DNA from: Aliisedimentitalea scapharcae
Lineage (GTDB): Bacteria; Pseudomonadota; Alphaproteobacteria; Rhodobacterales; Rhodobacteraceae
Assembly (NCBI RefSeq): GCF_045277565.1
Contig: NZ_CP123584.1
Span: 3,100,001-3,164,000 of the forward strand
DNA: 64,000 bases
Direction of reading: 5' to 3'
The notes below the pieces were generated by a model, which worked only from the letters and a program-made list of their open reading frames with translations, was not told the origin of the DNA and did no database searches. Shown piece by piece: positions 1-8,083 of this stretch (position 1 is its first letter; the number at the start of each line of letters is the position of its first letter). Position numbers and translations under genes: made by a program.

Positions 1-270
1 AACAGAGCCGGTCGGCTGCAGTTGGAACATGAAATAGAACGAGGCCACCTCGAGCACGCGGATATAGGCCATCCCCAACATGTCGGCGACCAGTTCGATT
101 GCCGGCTTGGTCAGCCAGCCTTCCTGCTCCTGAGCACGCCACAACAGCGGGATCACGGCCGAAGCCTCACGCCCTGCGGGGTATTTGGTGATCTGCCCTT
201 CGGCCCAGGCCAGGTTGGCGGCGGTGAAGGCAAAGCTTGCGGGTTGTTCTGCGTGGAGACGGCGTAGCAT
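1..270 (-). CDS. nuoE: NADH-quinone oxidoreductase subunit E (5' part only)
   Basis: The first 90 codons of the complex I 24-kDa subunit, which carries the N1a [2Fe-2S] cluster in the peripheral arm. The protein begins MLRRLHAEQPASFAFT and has the family's conserved stretches YPAGREASAVIPLLWRAQEQ and RVLEVASFYFMF. The cluster cysteines lie further on, outside the window. The ATG overlaps the nuoD stop by one base (TAATG), so translation is probably coupled to nuoD. The gene is cut by the window edge, not truncated biologically. Identification is firm from sequence and operon position. Confidence 0.93.
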   Translation of the reverse strand, partial: MLRRLHAEQPASFAFTAANLAWAEGQITKYPAGREASAVIPLLWRAQEQEGWLTKPAIELVADMLGMAYIRVLEVASFYFMFQLQPTGSV

Positions 271-1481
271 TAGCGGTCAATCTCTCCAAAAACGACATCC
301 ATGGTACCGATGATGGCGGCAACGTCAGCCAGTTGGTGACCACCAGCAACGTGGTCCATGGCTTGCAGGTGCAGGAATCCCGGTGCCCGAATTTTCGAGC
401 GGTAAGGTTTGTTGGATCCATCGGCCACCAGATAGACACCGAATTCGCCCTTGGGCGCCTCGACGGCGGCGTAAACTTCTCCCGCAGGCACGTGAAACCC
501 TTCGGTGTACAGCTTGAAATGGTGGATCAGGCTTTCCATCGAGGTTTTCATTTCCCCGCGTTTCGGCGGAGACAGTTTGCCCCGGGCCATAACGTCGCCA
601 GTGGCTTCTTTCAGCTTGGCAATGGCCTGACGGATGATCGACAGCGATTGGCGCATCTCTTCCATGCGGACAAGATAGCGATCATAACAATCGCCGTTTT
701 TGCCAACCGGGATCTGAAAGTCGAATTCATCGTAGCATTCATAAGGCTGCGACCGACGCAAATCCCATGCCAGACCGGATCCCCGCACCATGACGCCCGA
801 GAAGCCAAATTTCTGAATGTCTTCTTCGGTCACGACGCCAATATCGGCATTGCGCTGTTTGAAAATGCGGTTTTCGGTCAGCAGGCCATCAATGTCTGCC
901 AGCACAGCCGGGAACGTATGCGTCCAGGCCATGATATCGTCCAACAGATCATCAGGCAGATCCTGATGCACACCACCGGGACGGAAATAGGCCGCGTGCA
1001 AACGCGCACCACAGGCGCGTTCGTAAAAGATCATCAGCTTTTCACGCTCTTCGAACCCCCACAGCGGCGGAGTCAGCGCGCCAACGTCCATCGCTTGGGT
1101 GGTGACGTTCAGCAGGTGGTTCAGAATCCGGCCAATTTCGCTGTAGAGAACGCGGATCAACGACCCACGACGCGGCACCACAGTGCCGGTCAGCTTTTCG
1201 ATGGCCAGACACCAGGCATGTTCCTGGTTCATCGGAGCCACGTAATCCAGCCGGTCGAAATAGGGCAGCGATTGCAGGTAGGTGCGGCTCTCCATCAGCT
1301 TTTCCGTGCCGCGGTGCAGCAAGCCGATATGCGGGTCGCATCGTTCCACGATTTCGCCATCCAGCTCCAGAACCAGGCGCAGAACGCCGTGCGCAGCCGG
1401 GTGCTGGGGTCCAAAGTTGATGTTGAAATTGCGGATTTTCTGTTCGCCGGTCAGGGCGTCGTCAAACTTGGAGCCATCCAT
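270..1481 (-). CDS. nuoD: NADH-quinone oxidoreductase subunit D
   Basis: The 49-kDa subunit of complex I, helping form the quinone-reduction site at the junction of the peripheral and membrane arms. It is 403 residues, the full length for alphaproteobacteria. The N-terminal INFGPQHPAAHGVLRLVLEL is the family hallmark, and the quinone-site loop GPQHPAAHG is intact. The C-terminus ends ...MDVVFGEIDR. The start ATG overlaps the nuoC stop (TGATG) and the stop overlaps nuoE (TAATG), giving a tightly coupled operon on the minus strand. Confidence 0.97.
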   Translation of the reverse strand: MDGSKFDDALTGEQKIRNFNINFGPQHPAAHGVLRLVLELDGEIVERCDPHIGLLHRGTEKLMESRTYLQSLPYFDRLDYVAPMNQEHAWCLAIEKLTGTVVPRRGSLIRVLYSEIGRILNHLLNVTTQAMDVGALTPPLWGFEEREKLMIFYERACGARLHAAYFRPGGVHQDLPDDLLDDIMAWTHTFPAVLADIDGLLTENRIFKQRNADIGVVTEEDIQKFGFSGVMVRGSGLAWDLRRSQPYECYDEFDFQIPVGKNGDCYDRYLVRMEEMRQSLSIIRQAIAKLKEATGDVMARGKLSPPKRGEMKTSMESLIHHFKLYTEGFHVPAGEVYAAVEAPKGEFGVYLVADGSNKPYRSKIRAPGFLHLQAMDHVAGGHQLADVAAIIGTMDVVFGEIDR

Positions 1482-2086
1482 CAGTTTGCCCCCTCTTTTT
1501 CATCACCGGGCAGGATGTATTCTGCACCTTCCCATGGCGACATGAAGTCGAACTGGCGATATTCCTGAACCAGGCTTACAGGTTCATAGACCACGCGCTT
1601 TTGCGCCTCGTCATAGCGAACTTCGGTATAACCGGTTGTCGGGAAATCCTTGCGCAGCGGATACCCGCGAAAGCCATAGTCGGTCAGAATGCGACGCAGG
1701 TCCGGGTGACCCGAGAATAGCACGCCGAACATGTCAAAGACTTCGCGTTCGAACCAATTGGCCGACGGATGTACATCCACGATCGATGGCACCATCTCGT
1801 CCTCGCGGATCGACACCCGCAGGCGGATACGCTGGTTCTGATACATCGACAGGAAATGATACACCACGTCGAACCGTTTGGCCCGATCCGGGTAGTCAAC
1901 GGCCGTGATATCCACCAGTGACGAGAACTTGCAGTTCTGATCGGTTTTCAGGAATTCGACAAATCCGACGATATTGGACGGGGTCACATCCACGTTCAGC
2001 TCGTCAAAGGACACATCCCAGCCGATCACGCAGTCGGGGCGTTTCGCTTCCAGCAAGGTGCCCAGTTCGTTCAGTGCTTCAGTCAT
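1481..2086 (-). CDS. nuoC: NADH-quinone oxidoreductase subunit C
   Basis: The 30-kDa subunit of the complex I peripheral arm, structural and contacting NuoD. It has 201 residues from the ATG at 2086, which follows GGAG at a 9-base spacing. A TTG five codons upstream is in frame but less likely. The family signature HPSANWFEREVFDMFGVLF followed by GHPDLRRILTDYGFRGYPLRKDFP is present. NuoC is separate from NuoD, unlike the NuoCD fusion of enterobacteria. It overlaps nuoD by one base and lies 25 bases after the nuoB stop. Confidence 0.96.
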   Translation of the reverse strand: MTEALNELGTLLEAKRPDCVIGWDVSFDELNVDVTPSNIVGFVEFLKTDQNCKFSSLVDITAVDYPDRAKRFDVVYHFLSMYQNQRIRLRVSIREDEMVPSIVDVHPSANWFEREVFDMFGVLFSGHPDLRRILTDYGFRGYPLRKDFPTTGYTEVRYDEAQKRVVYEPVSLVQEYRQFDFMSPWEGAEYILPGDEKEGAN

Positions 2087-2111
2087 TCGTATGTTCTCCA
2101 ACCAAAGCCGA

Positions 2112-2636
2112 TCAGCGGACCAGGGTGCCGGTGCGGCGGATCTTGCGTTGCAGCTGCATCAAACCATACAGCAGCGCTTCGGCGGTCGGGGGGCAGCCGG
2201 GAACATAGATGTCCACAGGCACCACGCGGTCACAGCCACGCACAACCGAATAGGAATAATGGTAATACCCACCGCCATTTGCGCAGGATCCCATCGAGAT
2301 CACATACCGCGGCTCGGGCATCTGGTCGTACACCTTGCGCAGCGCCGGGGCCATCTTGTTGGTCAGCGTACCCGCGACGATCATCACGTCGGACTGACGC
2401 GGAGAGGCGCGCGGCGCGATCCCAAAGCGTTCCGCGTCATACCGCGGCATCGACGTGTGCATCATTTCAACCGCACAGCAGGCCAGACCAAAGGTCATCC
2501 AGTGCAGCGACCCGGTGCGGGCCCAGTTGATGATGTCTTCGGCCGAGGTCAGCAGGAACCCTTTGTCCTGCAATTCGGCATTCAACGCCTGCGTGACCAT
2601 TTCCTTGTCCACACCAGCGGTATTGGCTCCGGTCAT
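2112..2636 (-). CDS. nuoB: NADH-quinone oxidoreductase subunit B
   Basis: The 20-kDa subunit carrying the N2 [4Fe-4S] cluster, which hands electrons to quinone. The chosen ATG forms TGATG with the nuoA stop and gives 174 residues starting MTGANTAGVDKE. Two upstream in-frame starts (2645 and 2666) lie inside nuoA. The cluster ligands are visible: the tandem Cys53-Cys54 in GLACCAVEMM, Cys118 in MGSCANGG and Cys148 in VPGCPPTAE. The next gene, nuoC, starts 25 bases downstream. All hallmarks are intact. Confidence 0.97.
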   Translation of the reverse strand: MTGANTAGVDKEMVTQALNAELQDKGFLLTSAEDIINWARTGSLHWMTFGLACCAVEMMHTSMPRYDAERFGIAPRASPRQSDVMIVAGTLTNKMAPALRKVYDQMPEPRYVISMGSCANGGGYYHYSYSVVRGCDRVVPVDIYVPGCPPTAEALLYGLMQLQRKIRRTGTLVR

Positions 2637-3001
2637 CACTCCCATTCCAGGGCCCCTTTCTTCCACTCATAGGCAAAGCCGATGGTCAGAACGCCCAGGA
2701 AAACCATCATCGACCAGAAAGCCAGATCGCTGATGTCCTTGAACCCGACGGCCCAGGGAAACAGGAAAGCAATTTCAAGGTCGAAGATGATGAACAGGAT
2801 CGACACCAGATAAAACCGGACATCGAATTTCATTCGCGCATCATCAAAAGCGTTAAATCCGCATTCATATGCCGATACTTTTTCCGGATCCGGGTTACGG
2901 ACCGCAAGTACTACGGCAGCAAGAATCAGGACTAGTCCGAGGCCGACAGCTACGGCCAGGAACACGAGGATAGGGAGATATTCCCTAAGCATGTCTTCCA
3001 C
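2636..3001 (-). CDS. nuoA: NADH-quinone oxidoreductase subunit A
   Basis: A small membrane subunit of complex I, 121 residues with three predicted membrane segments: near residues 8-30 (LPILVFLAVAVGLGLVLILAA), 60-82 and 90-110. The family signature SAYECGFNAFDDARMKFDVRFY is present in the loop. The start is a GTG at 3001, placed six bases after AAGGAG; an ATG three codons later is the alternative. It is the first gene of the operon, and its stop overlaps the nuoB start. The operon promoter should lie in the 312-base gap upstream. Confidence 0.95.
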   Translation of the reverse strand: MEDMLREYLPILVFLAVAVGLGLVLILAAVVLAVRNPDPEKVSAYECGFNAFDDARMKFDVRFYLVSILFIIFDLEIAFLFPWAVGFKDISDLAFWSMMVFLGVLTIGFAYEWKKGALEWE

Positions 3002-3060
3002 GAGTGGCTCCTTTCAAACGCGCAACAGCGCGCAGCGGGATGGCTGCTTTATTTTGACCG

Positions 3061-3089
3061 GGTTTATCCGTGCACTTGGGCAGGGTCAA
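3061..3089 (-). promoter_or_regulatory. Candidate promoter of the nuo operon
   Basis: Read on the minus strand there is TTGACC (3084-3089), a 17-base spacer and TAAACC (3061-3066), about 60 bases before the nuoA start codon. The -35 is a good match and the -10 is poor. The 3002-3313 gap contains no credible gene; it holds this promoter candidate and the weak terminator listed at 3145. Confidence 0.3.
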
Positions 3090-3144
3090 CCAAGCGGAAC
3101 CAGATAAAGACTTTGTGTCTCACTGTTCGGGGCTGTTGAGATGC

Positions 3145-3172
3145 AAAAAAACCACCGATTTCGCGTGATCGG
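3145..3172 (-). terminator. Weak rho-independent terminator after the GAF protein gene
   Basis: On the minus strand CCGAT, an 8-base loop and ATCGG are followed by TGG and seven T. It lies about 140 bases downstream of the GAF gene stop and upstream of the nuo promoter candidate. It would separate the two transcription units. The stem is only five pairs, so this is tentative. Confidence 0.35.
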
Positions 3173-3313
3173 GGCCTTTGATATTCCTGCGGGGAAAACA
3201 CATCTTTTTTCAGGCGGATTTCTGACCCCGCAAACCCGCAGGTTCACAGCCAAATTCGCGGGTTGAGTCGCAAGCCGTTCGTATGGTGTCGGATGTCGGC
3301 GCGATGGGCGCAG

Positions 3314-4168
3314 TCAGCGGCCCTGTTTGTCCAATTTCTCCTCGCCGGGTGTCCAATCACACAACATCAGCCCCCCCAGGGTTTGGGACCATCCCACATG
3401 CAACCACGTTTTGCCATGATCCGGGAAATCAACCCTGACCCGCATACCGCTCCGGGCACCATCCGTTTGCGCGCCGCTCTCCTGTGCCCCGACCCGCGCC
3501 GCCGGCATCGAACCGGTTTTACTGGCATCCAGAATGTCCTGCATGGGCAGGTTCAACAGATCCTTCCCGGTCAGCCCCAGCTGCACCTGCATGCCGCGGT
3601 TGGCAAACAGAAGCTCGCCATCACGGGTGTGCACGCTCAGCGCGCAACTGTCCGATTGCGCAAGCGCGGCAATGATCCGATCCGTTTCGTCCAGACAGGA
3701 GGCCAAATCGTTTTCCTGTGCCTGAAGCAGACGCAGATCAATCCTGCTGGCCACCAGATCCGCCATCTCGACCAGATAATTCACGTCTTCATCGCTCCAG
3801 TCGCGCATTTGGGCAGAGAGCGCACAAATTGCCCCGACCACTCGCCCATCGGCCAGAACCAGCGGCGCGCCCAGATAGGCCCCAATGGAAAAGGCCCGGA
3901 CGGTGGGAACGTCATTCAACCAGGGCGTCGATGCGACGTCTTCGATTTTGACAGGATGTTGCAGCACCATCGTGTGCTGACAAATTGTGTCCACAGCCAG
4001 AACACTGCGCTGCTCTGCGCCACCTTCCGAAGCAGATGAACCCAATGCGTATAACGCATCTTCATCCGGGACACTGATCAAACAATCGGCACATCCGAGC
4101 CGGGCCTGTACCGATGCCGCAAGCGAATCAAATTCCTGCAGGACTGGGGAAAGTTTCAAATGTAGCAC
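3314..4168 (-). CDS. GAF and PAS-like sensor protein
   Basis: About 284 residues. The first half resembles a GAF domain: an N-terminal helix, PWLNDVPTVRAFSIGAYLGAPL, then DGRVVGAICALSAQMRDWSDEDV and a closing helix. This is the pattern of free-standing GAF proteins in which the domain senses a small molecule or redox state. The second half (LSVHTRDGELLFANRGMQVQLG) is PAS-like. No kinase, GGDEF or DNA-binding output domain is visible, so it may act by protein contact. The start is uncertain: a strong AGGAGG (4173-4178) sits close to a GTG at 4168 and a TTG at 4159. It is a single-gene unit between the liu operon and nuo. Confidence 0.7.
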   Translation of the reverse strand: MLHLKLSPVLQEFDSLAASVQARLGCADCLISVPDEDALYALGSSASEGGAEQRSVLAVDTICQHTMVLQHPVKIEDVASTPWLNDVPTVRAFSIGAYLGAPLVLADGRVVGAICALSAQMRDWSDEDVNYLVEMADLVASRIDLRLLQAQENDLASCLDETDRIIAALAQSDSCALSVHTRDGELLFANRGMQVQLGLTGKDLLNLPMQDILDASKTGSMPAARVGAQESGAQTDGARSGMRVRVDFPDHGKTWLHVGWSQTLGGLMLCDWTPGEEKLDKQGR

Positions 4169-4215
4169 GTGCCTCCTCAAACACCCTCAAGGGTTCACAC
4201 TTCGAGAATTTTCAT

Positions 4216-4234
4216 GCCGCCTCCAAAAGGCGGC
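4216..4234 (-). terminator. Hairpin downstream of liuC
   Basis: A perfect 7-bp stem (GCCGCCT/AGGCGGC) with a 5-base loop lies 105 bases past the liuC stop. On the minus strand it is followed only by ATGAAAATTC, so there is no real T-tract. It may be a processed 3' end or a weak terminator of the liu operon. Confidence 0.35.
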
Positions 4235-4338
4235 CCGCTCAATGCGTGCCACCCTATCAGCAAATTGGCCAGAAACACCTGATAATATGATCTCGCCTTG
4301 TCAGGTTTCTTTCAGATATCTCCCCGTATTTCCTGGTG

Positions 4339-5121
4339 TCAGGACACCCAGCCCGGTTTGCGTTTGTCAAAGAACGCCGCGATCCCTTCTTGGGCTTCCT
4401 GTGTTTCCCAACGTTCAACCAAAGCGCGGATCGTATGATCAATCACTTCATCATCAATGCGCGGTCCCAGCGCACGCGCCAACTGTTTCGCCGAGGCCAC
4501 GGCCCCAGGCGCGCAATTCAAATACGGGGCCACTTCGGCTTCGACCGCCTCCGCCAACTGATCGGCGGGCACTGCCTTGGCCAACAGACCCAGTTCCACC
4601 GCCTCGGACGCGCCAAACAGACGGGCCGACATGAACACCCGGCGGGCCATCGCCTCGCCCATACGAGACAACACATAAGGGCCGATGGTGGCCGGGATGA
4701 TGCCCAGCCGGGTTTCGGTCAGGCCCATTTTCAGATGATCTACCCCAATCGCAATATCACAGACCGACGCCATGCCGACCCCACCACCAAAGGCATTGCC
4801 CTGCAGTGCGCCGATCACCGGCTTGGGCAACGTATTGAGCGCCTGCAACATCTCGGCCAGCTTGCGCGCCTCGACAAATCGGGTTTCGGAATCCGCCGCC
4901 ATCTGGGCCTGCATCCAGGCCAGATCACCGCCCGCACAAAAGCTTTTGCCCGCACCGGTCAGGATCACCACGCGGATGCCGTCGTCGTCAGAAATATCCG
5001 CCGCAGCCCGTGTCAGATCTGCCAGCATCTGCGCCGACATCGCGTTGTGTTTTTCGGGACGGTTCAGCGTCAGCGTGGCAACACCGCGCGCATCCGTTTC
5101 CAGGGTCAGAGTCTCATACAT
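4339..5121 (-). CDS. liuC: Methylglutaconyl-CoA hydratase (enoyl-CoA hydratase family)
   Basis: A crotonase-fold hydratase of 260 residues, converting 3-methylglutaconyl-CoA to HMG-CoA in leucine degradation. The crotonase signature GAGKSFCAGGDLAWMQAQM is at residues 57-73, and the oxyanion-hole loop GNAFGGGVGMASVCDIAI follows. The ATG at 5121 follows AAGGAG; an upstream in-frame start at 5181 would lie inside liuE. It is the last gene of the minus-strand liu operon, 10 bases after liuE. Crotonase family members are hard to tell apart by sequence, so the substrate is assigned from the flanking liu genes. Confidence 0.88.
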   Translation of the reverse strand: MYETLTLETDARGVATLTLNRPEKHNAMSAQMLADLTRAAADISDDDGIRVVILTGAGKSFCAGGDLAWMQAQMAADSETRFVEARKLAEMLQALNTLPKPVIGALQGNAFGGGVGMASVCDIAIGVDHLKMGLTETRLGIIPATIGPYVLSRMGEAMARRVFMSARLFGASEAVELGLLAKAVPADQLAEAVEAEVAPYLNCAPGAVASAKQLARALGPRIDDEVIDHTIRALVERWETQEAQEGIAAFFDKRKPGWVS

Positions 5122-5131
5122 CCCAGTCTCC

Positions 5132-5995
5132 TTATTCCTGCGCACCTGAGCGCATCGCCCGGGCCATTTCTGCGGCTTCATTCAAAACGTCCCGATCCAA
5201 TCCAGTATCATATCCCAACCGGTGCAGATGGTCATACACGGCCTCGGTCGCGACATTCCCAGCCGCACCCGGCGCATAGGGGCATCCCCCCAATCCGCCC
5301 ACCGCGGCATCAAACACCCGCACCCCCAGCGACAGCGATGCATCAATATTGGCCAACGCCCGCCCGGCCGTGTCATGATAATGGCCGGCCAATCGGGTCA
5401 CCGGAACGCGGTCGCGCACAGCCAGAAGCATCTTGGCAATGGCCTCGGGCGTGCCCTGCCCGATGGTATCGCCCAATGACACCTCATAACACCCCATGGC
5501 AAACAACCGGTCCGCCACGGCCGCCACCTGTTCGGGTGGCGTGGGCCCATCAAACGGGCAATCGGTCACACAGGATACATAGCCCCGCACCGGCAAATCA
5601 ATATGGCGCGCCGCGTCCAGAATGGGTTCGAACCGGGCAATGCTCTCTTCGACAGTGGCGTTGATATTGGCCTTGGAGAACCCCTCGGACGCCGAAGCAA
5701 ACACCGCAATCTCATCGGCACGCGCGGCGCGCGCATCTTCATAGCCGCGCATATTCGGCGTCAGCGCTGCATAGCGCACCCCCGGCGCGCGGGCGATCCC
5801 GGCAAGAACCTCGGCCGATCCGGCCATTTGCGGCACCCATTTGGGCGACACGAAACTGGCCACTTCGATCCGGGAAAACCCGGCACGGCTCAGACAATCC
5901 ACCAGCGCAATTTTCTCTGCCACCGGAATGGCGCGTTTTTCGTTCTGAAGCCCGTCGCGGGGCCCCATTTCGAAAATCTCGACTCGGTCTCCCAT
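5132..5995 (-). CDS. liuE: Hydroxymethylglutaryl-CoA lyase
   Basis: Cleaves HMG-CoA to acetyl-CoA and acetoacetate, the last step of leucine catabolism; also called mvaB. It has 287 residues from an ATG with GGAGGG upstream. The TIM-barrel HMGL-like domain begins VEIFEMGPRDGLQNEK. Metal-ligand histidines are in GHYHDT (204-209), and the catalytic cysteine loop GGLGGCPYAPGAAGN has Cys238. It starts 66 bases after mccA; that gap contains a dispersed repeat. The function is secure. Confidence 0.95.
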   Translation of the reverse strand: MGDRVEIFEMGPRDGLQNEKRAIPVAEKIALVDCLSRAGFSRIEVASFVSPKWVPQMAGSAEVLAGIARAPGVRYAALTPNMRGYEDARAARADEIAVFASASEGFSKANINATVEESIARFEPILDAARHIDLPVRGYVSCVTDCPFDGPTPPEQVAAVADRLFAMGCYEVSLGDTIGQGTPEAIAKMLLAVRDRVPVTRLAGHYHDTAGRALANIDASLSLGVRVFDAAVGGLGGCPYAPGAAGNVATEAVYDHLHRLGYDTGLDRDVLNEAAEMARAMRSGAQE

Positions 5996-6010
5996 GGGGG
6001 AACCCTCCTG

Positions 6011-6049
6011 CTTCTTTCTGGTCAAAAATACCTCTGCACCACGGGGGCC
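6011..6049 (+). repeat. Dispersed intergenic repeat, copy A
   Basis: CTTCTTTCTGGTCAAAAATA followed by CCTCTGCACCACGGGGGCC. It lies in the 66-base gap between mccA and liuE, inside an operon and opposite to its direction. It shares the core CTTCTTTCTGGTCNAAATAC with the copies at 24351, 26804 and, more loosely, 8029, 32279, 32486 and 59844. Confidence 0.7.
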
Positions 6050-6061
6050 ACAGGCAATGTG

Positions 6062-7999
6062 TCAGCCATCTTCTTCTTCCAACCGCACCAGCGCCGCACC
6101 GGCCTCGACTTGATCGCCCGCTGCGGCGAGTACTTCGGCCACGACGCCGTCACGCGCTGCCAGCAGCGAATGCTCCATTTTCATCGCTTCCAGAATGGCC
6201 AAACGGTCGCCCTCCTGTACTGTCTGCCCGGCCTCGGCAAACACCGCCTTGACCAGCCCCGGCATCGGTGCCTCAATCACATTGGTGTCTCCCCCCGCGC
6301 TGGCATCCCTGTCCAGCGGATCTATCACGTCAAAGACCAAACCATAGGAATCAAAAACCGTAATCGTCGCTCCGGCCCGGGCCACATCCGGCATCCGCAC
6401 ACCGCCCAGTTGCCAGATGCCGCCGTGGCGTTCGGCCACCAGACGATCGCCGCCCAGGTTCCACAGCTGGCGATCCGGACCTTCGACCTGTACGTCGACC
6501 TCAAAAACCTCGTCCTGATGTGACAGGGTCACGGCCCGGTGCAAAGGCGCCCAAAGCGTAAAGCCACTCTCGCCCTGGCCCTCGACCAGATCCAGCGCGA
6601 CCATGGCCGCGGCGACCTTGTGGTGCAGTCCGGTTGCAGGCTGCGCCACAAGATCGTCCAGATCCCGTGCGATCAGCCCGGTATCGACCTCGCCATTGCC
6701 GAACCCCTCATGCCCGGCCAGCGCCCCCAGGAACGCGAGATTGGTGACTGTGCCCCCCACCTGGGTCTCTTCCAAAGCGCGCGACAGGCGCGATAGGGCA
6801 ACCCGGCGGGTGGGCCCGTGCACGATGACCTTGGAGATCATCGGGTCATACCACGGGCTGATCGTGTCCCCGGCGCGCACGCCGCTGTCGGCGCGGCATT
6901 CGGACGGAAATTGCAGATGTGTCAACGTCCCGGTGGCAGGCAGGAACCCTTTTGGCACATCCTCGGCATAAAGGCGCGCTTCGAACGCGTGGCCGGTGAT
7001 GGTCAGGTCCGCCTGCGCGGCCGGCAGGCTTTCGCCAGCGGCCACCCGCAGTTGCCATTCCACCAGATCAACGCCAGTGATCAGCTCAGTCACCGGATGT
7101 TCCACCTGCAGGCGGGTGTTCATTTCCATGAACCAAAACCCGTCAACCCGCAGACCATTGGAGCCATCCACGATGAATTCCACGGTACCTGCGCCCTTGT
7201 ATCCGATCGCTTCGGCGGCGCGGACCCCCGCCTGGCCCATGGCCGCGCGCACTTCGGCAGGCATATCGGGCGCGGGGGCTTCTTCGATCACCTTCTGGTG
7301 GCGGCGCTGAAGCGAACAATCGCGCTCAAACAGATGCACAGCTTGGGTGCCGTCCCCAAAGACCTGCACTTCGATGTGGCGCGGTTGCTGGATATATTTT
7401 TCGATCAAGACGTCCGGGTTGCCAAAGGCGGTCGTCGCCTCGCCCTTGGCGCTCTCCAGCGCATCCATGAAATCACCCGGTTGTTCGACCAGACGCATGC
7501 CCTTGCCCCCGCCACCGGCGACCGCCTTGATCAGGACCGGATAACCGATGGCGTCAGCAGCGCCAAACAGATGTTCGGGGTCCTGGTTGGCTCCGTGATA
7601 GCCGGGCACAACGGGCACACCCGCCTCTTCCATCAGCGCCTTGGCCGCGTCCTTGAGCCCCATTTTGCGGATCGCATCCGCCGAGGGACCGATAAAGGTC
7701 AGGCCCGCGGCTTCGACCGCATCCACAAACCCGGGGTTTTCGGACAGGAAACCATAGCCCGGATGGATCGCCTGCGCGCCGGTTTGTTGCGCCATGCGAA
7801 TGATTTCTGCGCCTTTGAGATAACTGTCTGCGGGCGCCGGGCCACCGATATGCACGGCCTCATCTGCCATCGCGACATGTTTGGCGCTGGCATCCGCGTC
7901 GGAATAAACAGCAACGGTTTTCACACCCATCGCACGGGCGGTTTCCATCACGCGGCAGGCGATTTCGCCACGGTTGGCAATAAGAATTTTATCGAACAT
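6062..7999 (-). CDS. liuD: 3-methylcrotonyl-CoA carboxylase, biotin-containing alpha subunit
   Basis: The biotin carboxylase plus biotin carrier subunit (mccA), working with LiuB to carboxylate 3-methylcrotonyl-CoA. It is 645 residues from the ATG of MFDKILIANRGEIACRVMET. The ATP-grasp region has GGGGKGMR and the active-site FMEMNTRLQVEHPVTE. The C-terminal biotinyl domain carries AILEAMKMEH with the biotinylated lysine at about residue 607. An upstream in-frame start at 8068 runs through a GC-rich repeat and is rejected. Genes on both sides belong to the same pathway, which separates it from propionyl-CoA carboxylase alpha. Confidence 0.95.
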   Translation of the reverse strand: MFDKILIANRGEIACRVMETARAMGVKTVAVYSDADASAKHVAMADEAVHIGGPAPADSYLKGAEIIRMAQQTGAQAIHPGYGFLSENPGFVDAVEAAGLTFIGPSADAIRKMGLKDAAKALMEEAGVPVVPGYHGANQDPEHLFGAADAIGYPVLIKAVAGGGGKGMRLVEQPGDFMDALESAKGEATTAFGNPDVLIEKYIQQPRHIEVQVFGDGTQAVHLFERDCSLQRRHQKVIEEAPAPDMPAEVRAAMGQAGVRAAEAIGYKGAGTVEFIVDGSNGLRVDGFWFMEMNTRLQVEHPVTELITGVDLVEWQLRVAAGESLPAAQADLTITGHAFEARLYAEDVPKGFLPATGTLTHLQFPSECRADSGVRAGDTISPWYDPMISKVIVHGPTRRVALSRLSRALEETQVGGTVTNLAFLGALAGHEGFGNGEVDTGLIARDLDDLVAQPATGLHHKVAAAMVALDLVEGQGESGFTLWAPLHRAVTLSHQDEVFEVDVQVEGPDRQLWNLGGDRLVAERHGGIWQLGGVRMPDVARAGATITVFDSYGLVFDVIDPLDRDASAGGDTNVIEAPMPGLVKAVFAEAGQTVQEGDRLAILEAMKMEHSLLAARDGVVAEVLAAAGDQVEAGAALVRLEEEDG

Positions 8000-8028
8000 G
8001 GGGTTGGTCCTTGTGTTTAGACGTCGGA

Positions 8029-8075
8029 CCGGGGGCGCTGCCCCCGGACCCCCGGAGTTTTTGAGCAAGATGAAG
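8029..8075 (-). repeat. Dispersed intergenic repeat, copy B, with hairpin
   Basis: On the minus strand CTTCATCTTGCTCAAAAACTCC is followed by a GC-rich tract ending in an 8-bp stem, CCGGGGGC-3 bases-GCCCCCGG (8029-8047), extended past an A-A mismatch. It fills the gap between mccB and mccA. The hairpin could act as an mRNA processing or stability element between the two carboxylase subunits. Confidence 0.7.
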
Positions 8076-8083
8076 GAGCGGGC

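Noticed and set aside
237..1568. Long plus-strand open frame opposite nuoD
   Set aside because: It is the antisense shadow of nuoD, which has full family motifs; high GC gives long open antisense frames here.
4277..4306. Inverted repeat ACCTGA/TCAGGT with an 18-base loop upstream of the liuC hairpin
   Set aside because: The loop is long and arms are six bases, which is close to chance, and no gene needs a terminator in that direction.
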